Shown piece by piece: positions 5,358 to 6,120 of a stretch of DNA of 6,120 bases; within the stretch, counting starts at the first letter, position 1, and each line of letters starts with the position of its first letter. The stretch is from Gammaproteobacteria bacterium (GTDB lineage Bacteria > Pseudomonadota > Gammaproteobacteria > SZUA-229). The stretch spans positions 1 to 6,120 of the forward strand of contig JARFQK010000250.1 in the NCBI GenBank assembly GCA_029287815.1, written 5' to 3'. Position numbers and translations under genes: made by a program. The notes beneath the pieces are model-generated. The model had not been told where the DNA came from. It saw only the letters and a list, made by a program, of their open reading frames with translations, and made no database searches.

Positions 5358-6120
5358 TCGAATTCATCAAAAGCTGGTATGAGCGAAATTTTTCGAATCC
5401 GCAGGCCGTATTGCTGGTACTGCTGATTGTACTCGGCACGGCGGTTATTCTGTACTGGGGCGACATCCTGGCACCGATACTGGCCAGTCTTGTTATTGCT
5501 TATGCACTCGAGGGTATCGTCAGAAGAATCGCCAAGCTGGGCGTACCGAGGCTAATCTCGGTGGTGTTTACCGTGTTCGTGTTTGTCGCGACATTATTGA
5601 TCGTGATGCTTGGTCTGCTGCCACTGGTTACCCGGCAGGTGACTCAGTTCATCCGTGATTTTCCGTACATCCTCGACAAACTGCAGCAAAAGATCATCGC
5701 TCTACCCGAAAGGTACCCATTGATCTCGGAGGTGCAGGTGAACGAGGTGATAACCAGCATCAACAATGAACTGGTTGATTTCGGGCAGCGCGTCGTTTCG
5801 TACTCGCTGGCGTCCGCCGGCAATGTGTTCACCATCATGGTCTATATGATCGTGATTCCGCTGCTGGTGTTTTTTCTGCTCAAGGACAAGCAGCAAATCA
5901 CCACCTGGTTTGCTCGTTTCACACCCAAGGACCATGGTCTGGCCTACCAGGTCTGGAAAGAAGTCGATATCAAAATGGGCAACTATATCCGCGGCAAATT
6001 ACTGGAAATCATGATCGTCGGTGTGGCTGCTTATGTGCCGCTGGCGCTGATGGGGCTTAAATATGCCGCGACTTTGAGTATCTTCATTGGTCTTTCCGTG
6101 ATCATTCCGTATGTCGGCGC
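5354..6120 (+). CDS. AI-2E / PerM-family membrane protein, N-terminal part (truncated by window edge)
   Basis: The first 255 residues of an AI-2E family (UPF0118, PerM-like) polytopic inner-membrane protein are visible; family members usually have about 350. Predicted membrane segments lie near residues 17-34, 38-55, 67-92, 155-176, 217-234 and 238-255, with a soluble loop (93-153) that includes RQVTQFIRDFPYILDKLQQ (94-112). Family motifs are the early ILASLVIAYALEG (42-54), IPLLVFFLLKDK (168-179), NYIRGKLLEIMIVGVAAY (210-227) and the IPYVG at 251-255 where the window stops. Members have been linked to autoinducer-2 export (TqsA) and, in other species, to Na+/H+ antiport, so the substrate cannot be deduced. 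The start ATG overlaps the stop of the 115-aa gene as ATGA, and no strong ribosome binding site is present, consistent with translational coupling. Confidence 0.93.
   Translation, partial: MIEFIKSWYERNFSNPQAVLLVLLIVLGTAVILYWGDILAPILASLVIAYALEGIVRRIAKLGVPRLISVVFTVFVFVATLLIVMLGLLPLVTRQVTQFIRDFPYILDKLQQKIIALPERYPLISEVQVNEVITSINNELVDFGQRVVSYSLASAGNVFTIMVYMIVIPLLVFFLLKDKQQITTWFARFTPKDHGLAYQVWKEVDIKMGNYIRGKLLEIMIVGVAAYVPLALMGLKYAATLSIFIGLSVIIPYVG

Overview
The window looks like chromosomal DNA of a gammaproteobacterium that I cannot place to genus. The ProRS closely follows the E. coli type, including the inserted editing domain. The MIF-proS gap carries a REP-like inverted pair (a GGAGCGGCTT...GCCGCGAA core) of the kind common in gammaproteobacterial intergenic regions. 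Coding density is high, GC is moderate, and there is no sign of phage, IS, CRISPR, rRNA or tRNA.

The layout has two arms diverging from a 41-bp gap near 4054-4094. The minus-strand arm reads leftward: a DUF4124-domain envelope protein (3493-4053), a MIF/4-OT-superfamily tautomerase homologue (3141-3479), a 350-bp gap holding a REPIN-like inverted repeat pair, proS (1078-2790), a small periplasmic lytic transglycosylase (416-1000), and a Crp/Fnr-type regulator (411 down to base 1) cut by the window edge. The plus-strand arm reads rightward: a LysR-type regulator of the CysL/CbbR-like kind (4095-4988), an unrecognised 115-residue acidic protein (5010-5357), and an AI-2E/PerM-family membrane protein (from 5354) cut by the right edge.

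Spacing suggests three transcription groupings. The DUF4124 and MIF genes are 13 bp apart, and the MIF ribosome binding site overlaps the DUF4124 stop codon. proS, the transglycosylase and the Crp/Fnr gene run in one direction, with a 77-bp gap and then a 4-bp gap. The LysR, 115-aa and PerM genes are joined by a 21-bp gap and then an ATGA overlap. The encoded functions (translation, cell-wall turnover, envelope proteins, two regulators) do not form an obvious single pathway. I see no convincing new defence or mobile system. The points most worth a second look are the perfect 10-bp inverted repeat that brackets the transglycosylase start codon and includes a -10-like hexamer, the bacterial MIF homologue with altered active-site and CXXC positions, the cysteine-bearing and non-CRP-like ligand pocket of the partial Crp/Fnr protein, and the unknown protein translationally coupled to PerM.
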